This document shows positions 16,385-24,082 of a DNA stretch of 52,821 bases, one piece after another. This stretch comes from RGIG5579 sp045655865 (GTDB lineage: Bacteria; Bacillota; Clostridia; Oscillospirales; SIG627). Location of the stretch: NCBI GenBank assembly GCA_045655865.1, contig JAZOQB010000038.1, forward strand, positions 1 through 52,821. The letters run 5' to 3'. Position 1 is the first letter of the stretch, and each line of letters starts with the position of its first letter. The position numbers were made by a program, and so were the translations under genes. The notes under the pieces were generated by a model. It worked only from the letters and a program-made list of their open reading frames with translations, was not told where the DNA came from and made no database searches.

Positions 16385-17215
16385 TTAGCCGACTAAGGTC
16401 TTTGCCATGACAAAGTCAATGACACAGGCTTCTGCTGCACCGGATTTTACTTGGAGCAGTGCGGTGGCCTGATCCTGGACTTCTACCACCTGTTCAGAAA
16501 GGTTGGCGTCCGCTTCGGCAGCCTTCTGTCCGGCAGAACCGCCTTCTACGGCAATTTTCTTACCCTTGAGAGAAGCGAGAGTGGGGAATTGCTCAGCGTC
16601 TTTGACTACCACCACCTGGTAGTTCTTCATGTAGGAGCCGGTGACGCTGGCGGCGGCGGTGATCTCGGGGGTGACGGTCATGCCGTTCCAGATGCAGTCA
16701 ATGGCACCGGTCTCCAGGCTCATGAGCTTGGTGTTCCAGTCGATTACCACAAATTCTGCGGTAACGCCCAGTTCTTTGCAGACCGCTTCTGCATATTCTG
16801 CGTCAAAGCCGATCCATTTGCCGTTTTCATCCAGGTAGTCCATGGGATCGTAATCGGTAACGCCGATGCGCATTTTTCCGGCGGCTTGGATCTTGGCCCA
16901 ATCGCCGGCAACTTCATTGCCCTCTGCCGCTTTGAACTCAGGGATCACCTGATCGGTCAGACCGTATTTTTCCGCGATCGTGCGGATGGTTCCGTTTCCA
17001 AAGAGGGTCTTGGAGATCGCATCTACCTTGGCGACCATGTCGCTGTCTTTGCGGAAGGCAATGGCGTACTCTTCCACGCCAAGCTCTACGCCGGGCATGA
17101 TGGAAAGATCTGCATAGGCGCTGCCGCTTTCGTCACCGTTTTTGTTCTCCTGTCCGCAAGCGGCAAAGGAGAATACCATTACCAGAGCCAAGAGAAGGGC
17201 AAACAATTTTTTCAT
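16385..17215 (-). CDS. Amino acid ABC transporter substrate-binding lipoprotein, circularly permuted domain order
   Basis: The 276-residue product starts with a lipoprotein signal (MKKLFALLLALVMVFSFAAC, lipobox FAAC, lipidated C20). In SBP_bac_3 proteins the mature chain opens with a KIxxxGKxRIGVT strand and closes with a YADLxI...EEYAIAFRKDSD...IAEKYGL block. Here the closing block comes first (Y34 to I91), a linker follows (about 92-104), and the normal opening starts at AKIQAAGKMRIGVTDYDPMDY (107 on). The chain stops at IDFVMAKTLVG, exactly where the closing block would normally follow. Every part is present once, so this looks like a genuine circular permutation and not a duplication. Ligand-site elements (WNGMTVTPE, VEGGSAGQ, ACVID) are intact. 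It is first in the operon. Confidence 0.93.
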   Translation of the reverse strand: MKKLFALLLALVMVFSFAACGQENKNGDESGSAYADLSIMPGVELGVEEYAIAFRKDSDMVAKVDAISKTLFGNGTIRTIAEKYGLTDQVIPEFKAAEGNEVAGDWAKIQAAGKMRIGVTDYDPMDYLDENGKWIGFDAEYAEAVCKELGVTAEFVVIDWNTKLMSLETGAIDCIWNGMTVTPEITAAASVTGSYMKNYQVVVVKDAEQFPTLASLKGKKIAVEGGSAGQKAAEADANLSEQVVEVQDQATALLQVKSGAAEACVIDFVMAKTLVG

Positions 17216-17247
17216 CGTTATTTCCTCGCAATTTCTTTTCTTTTTTC

Positions 17248-17279
17248 CTTTATCGATTTAGCGTGCTAAATCGATAAAG
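17248..17279. promoter_or_regulatory. Perfect 15-bp inverted repeat, probable operator of the amino acid transporter
   Basis: CTTTATCGATTTAGC (17248-17262) is repeated in exact inverted form at 17265-17279, with only two bases between. It begins 2 bases downstream of the -10 box and covers the expected transcription start. That is where a repressor would block initiation. There is no U tract, so it is not a terminator. The cognate regulator is not in the window and I do not recognise the motif. Confidence 0.75.
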
Positions 17280-17281
17280 CT

Positions 17282-17310
17282 ATCATACCAAACTCTTCGG
17301 CTTTTGTCAA
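17282..17310 (-). promoter_or_regulatory. Sigma-A promoter of the amino acid transporter operon
   Basis: Perfect TTGACA (17305-17310), 17-base spacer, TATGAT (17282-17287), directly followed by the palindromic operator candidate. Confidence 0.88.
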
Positions 17311-17364
17311 GCCTTTTTTCAGAAAGAAAAAATGAAAAGTTTTTGATCTTTGGAATCCTGACGC

Positions 17365-17393
17365 TTGAAAAGAATCCCGGTTTGGGGTAAAAT
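17365..17393 (+). promoter_or_regulatory. Sigma-A promoter of the DUF3810 gene and tex
   Basis: TTGAAA (17365-17370), 17-base spacer, TAAAAT (17388-17393). The leader runs about 23 bases to a strong AAGGAGGGGTG ribosome binding site. Confidence 0.8.
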
Positions 17394-17422
17394 GAAAGAA
17401 AAGATGGAAAAGGAGGGGTGAT

Positions 17423-18541
17423 ATGGCAAATTTCAAGGACCGGATGTGTCGGCATCGGGGATTGACATCTTTTTTTCTGATCACCGTGTTTTGCATCGCT
17501 CTCATGGTCTCCTTTCGCCTCTCTCCGGCTTTTTCCCGGTGGTTTGCCATGGGCCCTGCGGCCTTCTTCCGAATTCTTTTAGGGGCCTTTTCCTCTATTT
17601 TTCCGTTTTCTCTTTTTGAAACTCTCGTGGCCGCTTTCGTGCTGTATCTTCTGTTTCTTTTGGCGTGGGGGGCTGTGTGTTTGGTGAAAAAGATTCGGGG
17701 AAAGTCGGTAGGAAAGAGGAACCTTAACTATCTTTTGGCAGTCCCTGTCATTTTGCTTTCTGTGGTGAATCTGTTTGCGCTCACCTTTGCTTCTTCCTAT
17801 TCTCGCTTTTCCGTAGCTTGGGAGATGGGGCTGGATTTGGAGGGAGTCGACCGGGAAGCGGTGTTTTTCGCTTTGGAGAGCCTTTGCGACGTGGTCAATG
17901 AAGTGGCACCACAGATTCCCGTCGATGAAAAGGGAGAGAGCGTTGCCCCTGATTTGAGACAAGTGATGAGCTCCGTACGGAACGCAGCCGGGGCCTTTGG
18001 AGAGAAAAACGGTTTTTATCAGAGTGATGGCTTTCCGGCTAAGACGTTTCTTTCCTCGCCATGGATGACCTACACCCACATTTCCGGGGTGTACGGCTTT
18101 TTTACCGGAGAGGCCAACGTGAATACCAATTATCCTCATTTTATCGTTACGGCCACCCTTTCCCACGAAACGGCCCATGCCCGTGGGATCGCTCCGGAAA
18201 ACGAGTGCAATTTTTTGGCGGCAGTGGTACTTCTGGAATCGGAAGACCCTTATTTGCGCTATTGTGGGGCAAGCTTTGTGGCCGATGACCTTATGACGGT
18301 ATGCAATGCCCTTGACCCGGCAAGGACCCAGGCGATTTTAAAGGATACCCACCCGCTTCTTTTTCGGGATTGGGCGGCATACAGCCGGTTTTTCCAGCCC
18401 TATCGGGATTCCGTGGCAGCCAAGGTGGCGGACAAAACCAATTCCGCTTACCTTCAGTCCATGGGTCAGGAGGAGGGGACGGTTTCCTACAGCCGGATCA
18501 TCCGCCTTGTAAGCGCCTATTTTTCCAAAGAAGCACACTGA
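17423..18541 (+). CDS. DUF3810-family membrane protein, metallopeptidase-like
   Basis: The 372-residue protein has three N-terminal hydrophobic segments (about 15-35, 50-85 and 100-120) and an outer domain. That domain holds LSHETAHARGIAPENECNF, an HExxH zinc-peptidase motif with a downstream glutamate (NEC) in position to be the third ligand. This organisation matches DUF3810 proteins, which are of unknown substrate. It precedes tex by 41 bases on the same strand and is probably cotranscribed. The protease call is inferred from the motif only. Confidence 0.85.
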   Translation: MANFKDRMCRHRGLTSFFLITVFCIALMVSFRLSPAFSRWFAMGPAAFFRILLGAFSSIFPFSLFETLVAAFVLYLLFLLAWGAVCLVKKIRGKSVGKRNLNYLLAVPVILLSVVNLFALTFASSYSRFSVAWEMGLDLEGVDREAVFFALESLCDVVNEVAPQIPVDEKGESVAPDLRQVMSSVRNAAGAFGEKNGFYQSDGFPAKTFLSSPWMTYTHISGVYGFFTGEANVNTNYPHFIVTATLSHETAHARGIAPENECNFLAAVVLLESEDPYLRYCGASFVADDLMTVCNALDPARTQAILKDTHPLLFRDWAAYSRFFQPYRDSVAAKVADKTNSAYLQSMGQEEGTVSYSRIIRLVSAYFSKEAH

Positions 18542-18582
18542 AAGACGATTGGATTTATCATTTTCTTTAGAAAGGATCTGTT

Positions 18583-20736
18583 ATGAACATTACCGAAACC
18601 CTGGCAAAGGAACTTTCTCTTTCGCCGGAGCGCTGTGAGGCGGTTACCACCCTTTTGGACGAGGGGAACACCATTCCCTTTATCGCCCGGTACCGGAAGG
18701 AGAAAACCGGCGCCATGGACGATGTGACTCTGCGGCGCTTTGCGGAGCGCTTGGAATATTTGCGTGGCTTGGAGAAGCGCCGGGAGGAAGTGCACAAGGC
18801 CATTGAAGAGCAGGGAAAAATGACGGAAGAGATCCGCTTGGCTCTGGACCGTGCGGCGATCCTTGCGGAGATCGAGGACCTTTACCGCCCCTTCCGGGCC
18901 AAAAGAAAAACCCGGGCAAGCGTTGCCCGGGAAAAAGGATTGGAGCCTTTGGCCAAGATCGTTTGGGAACAAGGCCAAGGAAAGGCGCTGGAGGATCTGG
19001 CCCGAGAATACCTTTCGGAAGAGAGGGAAGTTCTCACGGTAGACCAGGCCATTCAGGGAGCTCTTGATATTGTAGCGGAGGATATTTCTGACGACGCCGA
19101 GATCCGCGGACAGCTTCGCCGGATCCTCAACCGAGAAGGAAAATTGGTTACCACCCAAGTGGAAGAGACAGACATTGGCGTATATACCATGTACGCCGAT
19201 TTTTCTCAAGAGATCCGCAATCTTCCCGGCCATCGGATTCTGGCGGCGAACCGAGGCGAAAAGGAAGGGATCTTAAAGGTGAGCCTTTTGATGCCGGAGG
19301 ATCTTGCCCTCTCTCTTCTAAAAAAGCGCCTTGTGAACGTTTCCTCCACTTACGCCCAGGAGATGCAAAGAGCTCTGGAAGACAGCTACCGCCGCCTGAT
19401 CTTTCCCTCTCTGGAGAGAGAGAAGCGGGGAGAGTTGACGGAAGAGGCCGGGGAAAAGGCGTTGGTGGTCTTTTCCGACAACCTGAAGAATCTTCTTTTG
19501 GCACCGCCCATTAAAGGAAAGACCGTTTTGGGTTTTGACCCGGGCTATCGCACCGGCTGTAAATTGGCGGTAGTAGATCCCACGGGAAAGGTGTTGGATC
19601 ATGGAGTGATCTATCCCACAAAACCTTTGGAAAAGGTGGAAGAAGCCGAGAAAAAGGTGCTCTCTCTCATCCGAAAATGGGGGATCGATACCGTGGCCAT
19701 TGGCAACGGTACTGCCAGCCGGGAAAGTGAGATCTTTGTGGCAGGTTTGATCCGCAAAAATCAGCTTTCTGTAAAATATACCATGGTCTCCGAAGCGGGA
19801 GCTTCGGTGTACTCTGCCTCCCCCCTGGGAGCGGAGGAATTTCCGGATTATGACGTGACGCTGCGCTCTGCCATTTCCATCGCCCGCCGGCTTCAGGATC
19901 CCTTGGCGGAGCTTGTAAAGATCGAGCCTAAAAGTCTTGGCGTGGGTCAGTATCAGCACGATTTAAAAAGTGCCCGTCTGGAGGCGGCCCTGGGAGGGGT
20001 GGTGGAAAACTGCGTGAACCAGGTGGGAGTGGATCTGAACACCGCTTCCTTTATGCTTCTTTCCTACGTGGCGGGGATCGGAAAGGCTGCGGCTCGCAAC
20101 GTGGTGGCCTGGCGGGAAGAAAACGGCGCTTTTGAGAGCCGGGGTCAGGTGAAAAAAGTACCAAAGATCGGAGACAAGGCTTTTCAGCAGTGCGCCGGCT
20201 TTTTGCGAGTGCCAGGGGGAAAAGAGCCTCTGGATAATACGGGCGTTCACCCGGAGAGCTACGGCGCTGCCCGAGCCCTTTTGGCCGCCTTTGGATTTGA
20301 CCCCAAGGACTTGGGAAAAGAGGGTGTTCCGGGTTTGGATGCCTGGTGTGAAAAACAGGGCAAGGATGCTTTGGCGGAAAGACTTGGTATTGGCAGGATC
20401 ACCTTAAACGACATTATTCGGGAGCTGGAAAAGCCCGGAAGAGACTTGCGGGACGATTTTCAGCAGCCCGTTTTGCGCTCCGACGTTTTGAGCCTGGAGG
20501 ACTTAAAAGAGGGCGAAGTGTATCACGGAGTGGTGCGTAACGTCTGCGATTTCGGTGCCTTTGTGGACATCGGGGTGCACCAGGACGGTCTGGTCCATAT
20601 TTCTCAGCTCTCCCAGAACTTTGTTCGTCATCCTTCCCAGGTGGTGAGCGTGGGAGATCAGGTGAAGGTGGCGGTGCTGGCGGTGGATGTGCAAAAAAAG
20701 AAGATCAGCCTTACCATGAAGGGCGTGAAAGAATAG
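18583..20736 (+). CDS. tex: Tex-family RNA-binding transcription accessory protein
   Basis: The 717-residue product has the full Tex architecture. An N-terminal helical Tex_N region (LSLSPERCEAVTTLLDEGNTIPFIARYRKEKTG) is followed by a YqgF/RNase H-like domain (about 320-450, from VLGFDPGYRTGCKLAVVD). Two helix-hairpin-helix motifs come next (about 490-570, including LSYVAGIGKAAARNVVAWRE), and a C-terminal S1 RNA-binding domain (about 640-715, GEVYHGVVRNVCDFGAFVDIG) ends it. Tex proteins bind nucleic acids and affect transcription and stress responses. AAAGGATCTGTT precedes the ATG. A clear terminator follows. Confidence 0.97.
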   Translation: MNITETLAKELSLSPERCEAVTTLLDEGNTIPFIARYRKEKTGAMDDVTLRRFAERLEYLRGLEKRREEVHKAIEEQGKMTEEIRLALDRAAILAEIEDLYRPFRAKRKTRASVAREKGLEPLAKIVWEQGQGKALEDLAREYLSEEREVLTVDQAIQGALDIVAEDISDDAEIRGQLRRILNREGKLVTTQVEETDIGVYTMYADFSQEIRNLPGHRILAANRGEKEGILKVSLLMPEDLALSLLKKRLVNVSSTYAQEMQRALEDSYRRLIFPSLEREKRGELTEEAGEKALVVFSDNLKNLLLAPPIKGKTVLGFDPGYRTGCKLAVVDPTGKVLDHGVIYPTKPLEKVEEAEKKVLSLIRKWGIDTVAIGNGTASRESEIFVAGLIRKNQLSVKYTMVSEAGASVYSASPLGAEEFPDYDVTLRSAISIARRLQDPLAELVKIEPKSLGVGQYQHDLKSARLEAALGGVVENCVNQVGVDLNTASFMLLSYVAGIGKAAARNVVAWREENGAFESRGQVKKVPKIGDKAFQQCAGFLRVPGGKEPLDNTGVHPESYGAARALLAAFGFDPKDLGKEGVPGLDAWCEKQGKDALAERLGIGRITLNDIIRELEKPGRDLRDDFQQPVLRSDVLSLEDLKEGEVYHGVVRNVCDFGAFVDIGVHQDGLVHISQLSQNFVRHPSQVVSVGDQVKVAVLAVDVQKKKISLTMKGVKE

Positions 20737-21199
20737 TGGATCGGTTTCCCCTCGGGCGTTTTGCCCGAGGGGCTTTTTGTTTGCCGGAATCGATCTTCAC
20801 AAGGGCTCCTGTAGGGGACAGGGTGAGCCGGGCGAAGGGGAAGAATTCCCTTTCGGAAAAAGGGCCGTAGCAAAAGGAGAGAAAAAGCCCGTCCTTTTCC
20901 CAATGGAAGGAAAGACCTCCAAAGGTCACGCCGTCTTTTTCGATTTGGCTTTTTTGGGAGAGAAAGAGGAGAAAACAATCCCGAAGCTGTTCCAAAAAGT
21001 CCCGGGTCTCATGGAAATTTTCCAGGTCCATTTCCGGGAGAGAGAGGGAAAAAGCCACGGTGCTCTTGTTACTGAATTTTCCGCTCCAAATTCGGGAGGT
21101 AACCGTACCCAGGGGAGTTTGGCCCCAGTATCGCCGGGTCTCCTTGGGAGGGGAGGGGAGAGTGTTTTCTGCATGTTTTTTCTTTTTCTCTTTTTTCAT
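20711..21199 (-). CDS. Uncharacterised protein, converging on tex
   Basis: The 162-residue product is not recognised. It starts with a very basic stretch (MKKEKKKKH). A middle part with alternating hydrophobic and charged residues (DLENFHETRDFLEQLRDCFLLFLSQ, then GLSFHWEKDGLFLSFCYGPFSE) looks like a folded alpha/beta domain. ATG 21197-21199 is chosen over the GTG at 21206-21208 because GAGGTG lies 6 bases before it. The 3' end runs through the tex terminator and overlaps the last 26 bases of tex, so its final 25 residues are read from the hairpin. That is odd and lowers confidence. Confidence 0.55.
   Translation of the reverse strand: MKKEKKKKHAENTLPSPPKETRRYWGQTPLGTVTSRIWSGKFSNKSTVAFSLSLPEMDLENFHETRDFLEQLRDCFLLFLSQKSQIEKDGVTFGGLSFHWEKDGLFLSFCYGPFSEREFFPFARLTLSPTGALVKIDSGKQKAPRAKRPRGNRSTILSRPSW
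20748..20778. terminator. tex terminator
   Basis: Ten-base-pair GC-rich stem CCCCTCGGGC (20748-20757) with GCCCGAGGGG (20763-20772), followed by CTTTTTG on the plus strand. It lies inside the 3' end of the converging unknown gene. Confidence 0.9.
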
Positions 21200-21252
21200 G
21201 GATTTCACCTCATTTTAGAATATGCCCCATGGGAATCTTTTGAGAACGGGAA

Positions 21253-21279
21253 ACCTTTTTTGTTTTCTTGCATACACTA
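21253..21279 (+). promoter_or_regulatory. Candidate mother-cell sigma (E/K-type) promoter for the spoVM region
   Basis: CATACACTA at 21271-21279 fits the -10 consensus of the mother-cell sigma factors (CATACAnT for sigma-E, CATAnnnTA for sigma-K). An AC at 21253-21254 is 16 bases upstream, which fits the short -35 element of sigma-K better than that of sigma-E. No sigma-A promoter is obvious here. This is motif matching only, supported by the sporulation gene downstream. Confidence 0.45.
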
Positions 21280-21311
21280 GAAACAGAAAACCATCTTTTG
21301 GGAGAAAAATC

Positions 21312-21458
21312 ATGAGCAGAACAGCAAAAACGGTTGGAATCGGGGTTATGGCCTTTGGGTGCGGAATCTTGGTGGCTTTTTTTCTGCCGGAAACGGTTTT
21401 GATCGTTTTGGAGGCAGGCGTCATTGTAACGGCGGGCATTTTGTTTTCGAAATCATAA
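21312..21458 (+). CDS. Small two-segment hydrophobic membrane peptide
   Basis: The 48-residue product starts MSRTAKTVGIGVMAFGCGILVAFFLP and continues with a second hydrophobic stretch (ETVLIVLEAGVIVTAGILF), ending SKS. It is probably a helical hairpin in the membrane. The ATG at 21312 is preferred over an upstream start 30 codons earlier because GGGAG precedes it and the upstream part does not look coding. Its stop is next to the ribosome binding site of the spoVM-like gene, so the two are probably cotranscribed. Function unknown. Confidence 0.72.
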   Translation: MSRTAKTVGIGVMAFGCGILVAFFLPETVLIVLEAGVIVTAGILFSKS

Positions 21459-21469
21459 GGAGGGCAACC

Positions 21470-21541
21470 ATGAAAATTTTTGTATTCAAATCTCCCCGTT
21501 TTTTGAGAGGATTTTTGCGAGCCATTTTTCGGGCAAAGTAA
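21470..21541 (+). CDS. spoVM: SpoVM-like sporulation peptide (23 residues)
   Basis: The 23-residue product MKIFVFKSPRFLRGFLRAIF followed by RAK lines up without gaps with Bacillus subtilis SpoVM as I know it (MKFYTIKLPKFLGGIVRAML followed by GSFRKD). The key proline at position 9, the glycine at 14 and the pattern of basic and hydrophobic residues of an amphipathic helix are kept. SpoVM inserts into the positively curved outer forespore membrane and anchors SpoIVA for coat assembly. AGGAGG lies 6 bases before the ATG. It is easily missed because of its size. Confidence 0.88.
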   Translation: MKIFVFKSPRFLRGFLRAIFRAK

Positions 21542-21604
21542 GCTTTCAGAAGGATCGGGACAGAACAAGCATAGGAGATGCGTTTCCAAAAGAAACAAAA
21601 AGAA

Positions 21605-21638
21605 AAGTGCTCATCCGCTTTGCGGATGGGCACTTTTT
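21605..21638. terminator. Bidirectional terminator after spoVM and nadC
   Basis: Stem AGTGCTCATCCGC (21606-21618) with GCGGATGGGCACT (21622-21634), one mismatch, followed by TTTTTT on the plus strand. The A-rich run before it serves nadC on the minus strand. Confidence 0.9.
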
Positions 21639-21665
21639 TCATCGTTCTTATCTGGGAAAATAAAT

Positions 21666-22502
21666 TTAATTCCAAGTAAATTTCAAGCTGATATCCAAAG
21701 CTTTGACGGAGTGGGTAAGGGCACCGATGGAGATGATATCTACTCCCGTCTCCGCCACTTCCCTCAGATCTTTTTCACCCATGTTACCGCTGGCTTCGGT
21801 GAGAGCGCGACCTGCTACCATTTCTACGGCTAATTTCATGTCGGGGCAGGACATGTTATCCAGCATGATAATGTCCGCACCGGACGAGAGGGCTTCTTGA
21901 AGCTGCTCGAAGGTTTCTACCTCTACCTCGATCTTCAAGGTGTGGGGAATATTTTCCCGGGCCATGCGGACGGCGTTTTCAATGCCGCCTGCGGATACGA
22001 TATGATTGTCTTTGATGAGAACGCCGTCTGCCAGATTGAAGCGGTGGTTGGAGCCGCCGCCGCATTTTACCGCGTATTTTTCCAGAACTCGAAGGCCCGG
22101 GGTGGTCTTCCGCGTGTCGGCGATGCGGGCCCGCGTGCCTTGGATCTGCATTACGGCTTCGTGGGTGCGGGAGGCAATGCCGCTCATGTGCTGCAAAAGG
22201 TTGAGGGAAAGACGCTCTCCGGTCAAAATGGACCGGGCTGGCCCTTCAATGGTGGCGATGACCTCGCCTTTTTCCACAGGATCCGAGTCCTTTTTCAAAG
22301 CTTTGAACTGAATCCGGGAATCCACGAAGGCGAATACGGCTCGGCAGACCTCGATTCCGCAGAGGATTCCTGCCTCTTTTGCCACGAAACGACCGGTGAT
22401 CTCTTTGTCCTCCGGAACGGTGGAATTGGTGGTGATGTCTCCGGTTCCCACATCCTCTTTGAGGGAACGGGCGATCAGATCTTCCAAATTCAGATCCATC
22501 AT
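21666..22502 (-). CDS. nadC: Nicotinate-nucleotide pyrophosphorylase (carboxylating)
   Basis: The 278-residue enzyme converts quinolinate and PRPP to nicotinate mononucleotide, the third step of de novo NAD synthesis. Hallmarks are LKEDVGTGDITT near the start, LLQHMSGIAS with the catalytic helix, TRKTTPGLRVLEKYAVKCGGGSNHRFNLADGVLIKDNH in the middle and IMLDNM plus EASGNMGEKD at the C-terminal barrel. I start at the ATG at 22500-22502, two bases after the nadB stop. The AGGAGAG site lies inside the last nadB codons, so the genes are coupled. It ends the operon. Confidence 0.96.
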   Translation of the reverse strand: MMDLNLEDLIARSLKEDVGTGDITTNSTVPEDKEITGRFVAKEAGILCGIEVCRAVFAFVDSRIQFKALKKDSDPVEKGEVIATIEGPARSILTGERLSLNLLQHMSGIASRTHEAVMQIQGTRARIADTRKTTPGLRVLEKYAVKCGGGSNHRFNLADGVLIKDNHIVSAGGIENAVRMARENIPHTLKIEVEVETFEQLQEALSSGADIIMLDNMSCPDMKLAVEMVAGRALTEASGNMGEKDLREVAETGVDIISIGALTHSVKALDISLKFTWN

Positions 22503-22504
22503 AA

Positions 22505-24070
22505 TCAAAGGCTCTCCTTTTCTTCTTCAATGTAGTGGGCACCCACGCTCTCGGTACGAGCCATGGCGGCTTTGGCGATTTCATGGGCGATCAGGGTCAT
22601 GTTGCACATTTCCACAGCGGCCAGACTCTGGCAAAGCACTTGATCGTACTTTTGCTGCAAAGCAGACAAAATCTCCAGGCCGTACTTCATCTGTCCCCGG
22701 CGACGAACGGGGCCAAACGCGTGGGACAGGGTCTTTTTCAGTTTCGCCCGATCCGCCCGGATCTCTTCTGAGGAAAGCGAGAGAGGAGCTTTTTCGGGTA
22801 CGGGAGCGAGAACGGTGTCTTGAACAGGCCGGGGCGTGTTGTCAATGCTTAAGGCACAACGGCGACCGAAGACCAAACATTCCAGCATGGAATTGGAAGC
22901 CAGGCGATTGGCTCCGTGAACACCGGTACAGCTCACTTCTCCGCAGGCATAAAGCCCGGGTACTCCGGTTTTGCCCCACAGATCCACTTGGATGCCGCCC
23001 ATAAAATAGTGTTGGGCAGGGTGAATGGGAATGTAGTCTCCAGTCAGCTCAATGCCCAATTTTTCGCACTGGGCGGAGATGTTTGGAAAGCGCCGGAAGA
23101 AAAACTCGCGAGTCATGTTGGAGCAATCCAAAAAGGCTCGATCCTCCCCGGTACGGCGCAATTCTTTTAAAATGCAGCGAGTTACGATGTCTCGGGGCGC
23201 CAGATCTGCCATGGGGTGTTTGCCTTGCATGAAGGCTTCTCCCCGACCGTTTCTCAAGATCGCACCCTCTCCCCGAACTGCTTCGGAGATAAGAAAGAGG
23301 CGCCCTTCCGTTTCCCCGGCCATGAGAGTGGTGGGGTGGAACTGGACCATTTCCATGTTTTCCGGAGCCGCTCCTGCGCGGAAGGCCGAGGCCATACCGT
23401 CCCCCAGGGCACCCCGGGGATTGGTGGTGTGAGCATAGAGCTGACCGATACCGCCGGTGGCAAGAATCACGTGAGGGGCTGAGAAGAACCAATAGGTGCG
23501 CTTTTCTTCGTCATAGACGATCACGCCCCGTACTCCGGTCTCATCGGTGATCAGGTCTACCATGGTGTGGCGGAAATGAGGATGAATGTTTTCGCGGGTG
23601 AGAATGATCTCGCCCAGCCGCTTGGTGGTTTCTCTTCCGGTGGCATCCCCGTCGCAATGGGCGATGCGGCGAAGACGGTGTCCGCCTTCCCGACCCAAGA
23701 TCAACCGTCCCGACTCGTTGTAGTCAAAGGGGACGTCCCACTCCTCCAGGGTGTGAATATTCTCCGGCCCTTCTTCCACCAGGACCTTTACTGCTTCTTC
23801 TTTGCACAGACCCGCACCGGCGGTGAGGGTGTCTTCTACGTGGAGCTGAAAGCAGTCTTCCTCGGTGAGCACCGCAGCAATGCCCCCTTGGGCTTGCCAG
23901 GAGCTGGAATCCTTCAATTCGTTTTTCGTTAAGATCGCTACCCGGTTCTTAGGATCCAGGTTCAGGGCCGCATAGAGCCCGGCGATGCCGCTTCCCACAA
24001 CGATGACGTCGTACTGCTTCTTTGGAAGCTGGGAAAACGAGGCCAGGTCGGGATATAAGTATCTACGCAT
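22505..24070 (-). CDS. nadB: L-aspartate oxidase
   Basis: The 521-residue FAD enzyme oxidises L-aspartate to iminoaspartate, the first step of de novo NAD synthesis. It has the dinucleotide motif YDVIVVGSGIAGLYAALNL (about 19-37), SSWQAQGGIAAV, the substrate region HCDGDATGRETTKRL, FHPTTL and CGEVSCTGVHGANRLASNSMLECLVFGRR for flavin and substrate contacts. A C-terminal helical domain completes it. The gene sits 12 bases after nadA and overlaps nadC control signals. The length is normal. Confidence 0.97.
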   Translation of the reverse strand: MRRYLYPDLASFSQLPKKQYDVIVVGSGIAGLYAALNLDPKNRVAILTKNELKDSSSWQAQGGIAAVLTEEDCFQLHVEDTLTAGAGLCKEEAVKVLVEEGPENIHTLEEWDVPFDYNESGRLILGREGGHRLRRIAHCDGDATGRETTKRLGEIILTRENIHPHFRHTMVDLITDETGVRGVIVYDEEKRTYWFFSAPHVILATGGIGQLYAHTTNPRGALGDGMASAFRAGAAPENMEMVQFHPTTLMAGETEGRLFLISEAVRGEGAILRNGRGEAFMQGKHPMADLAPRDIVTRCILKELRRTGEDRAFLDCSNMTREFFFRRFPNISAQCEKLGIELTGDYIPIHPAQHYFMGGIQVDLWGKTGVPGLYACGEVSCTGVHGANRLASNSMLECLVFGRRCALSIDNTPRPVQDTVLAPVPEKAPLSLSSEEIRADRAKLKKTLSHAFGPVRRRGQMKYGLEILSALQQKYDQVLCQSLAAVEMCNMTLIAHEIAKAAMARTESVGAHYIEEEKESL

Positions 24071-24082
24071 GGGTACCTCTTT

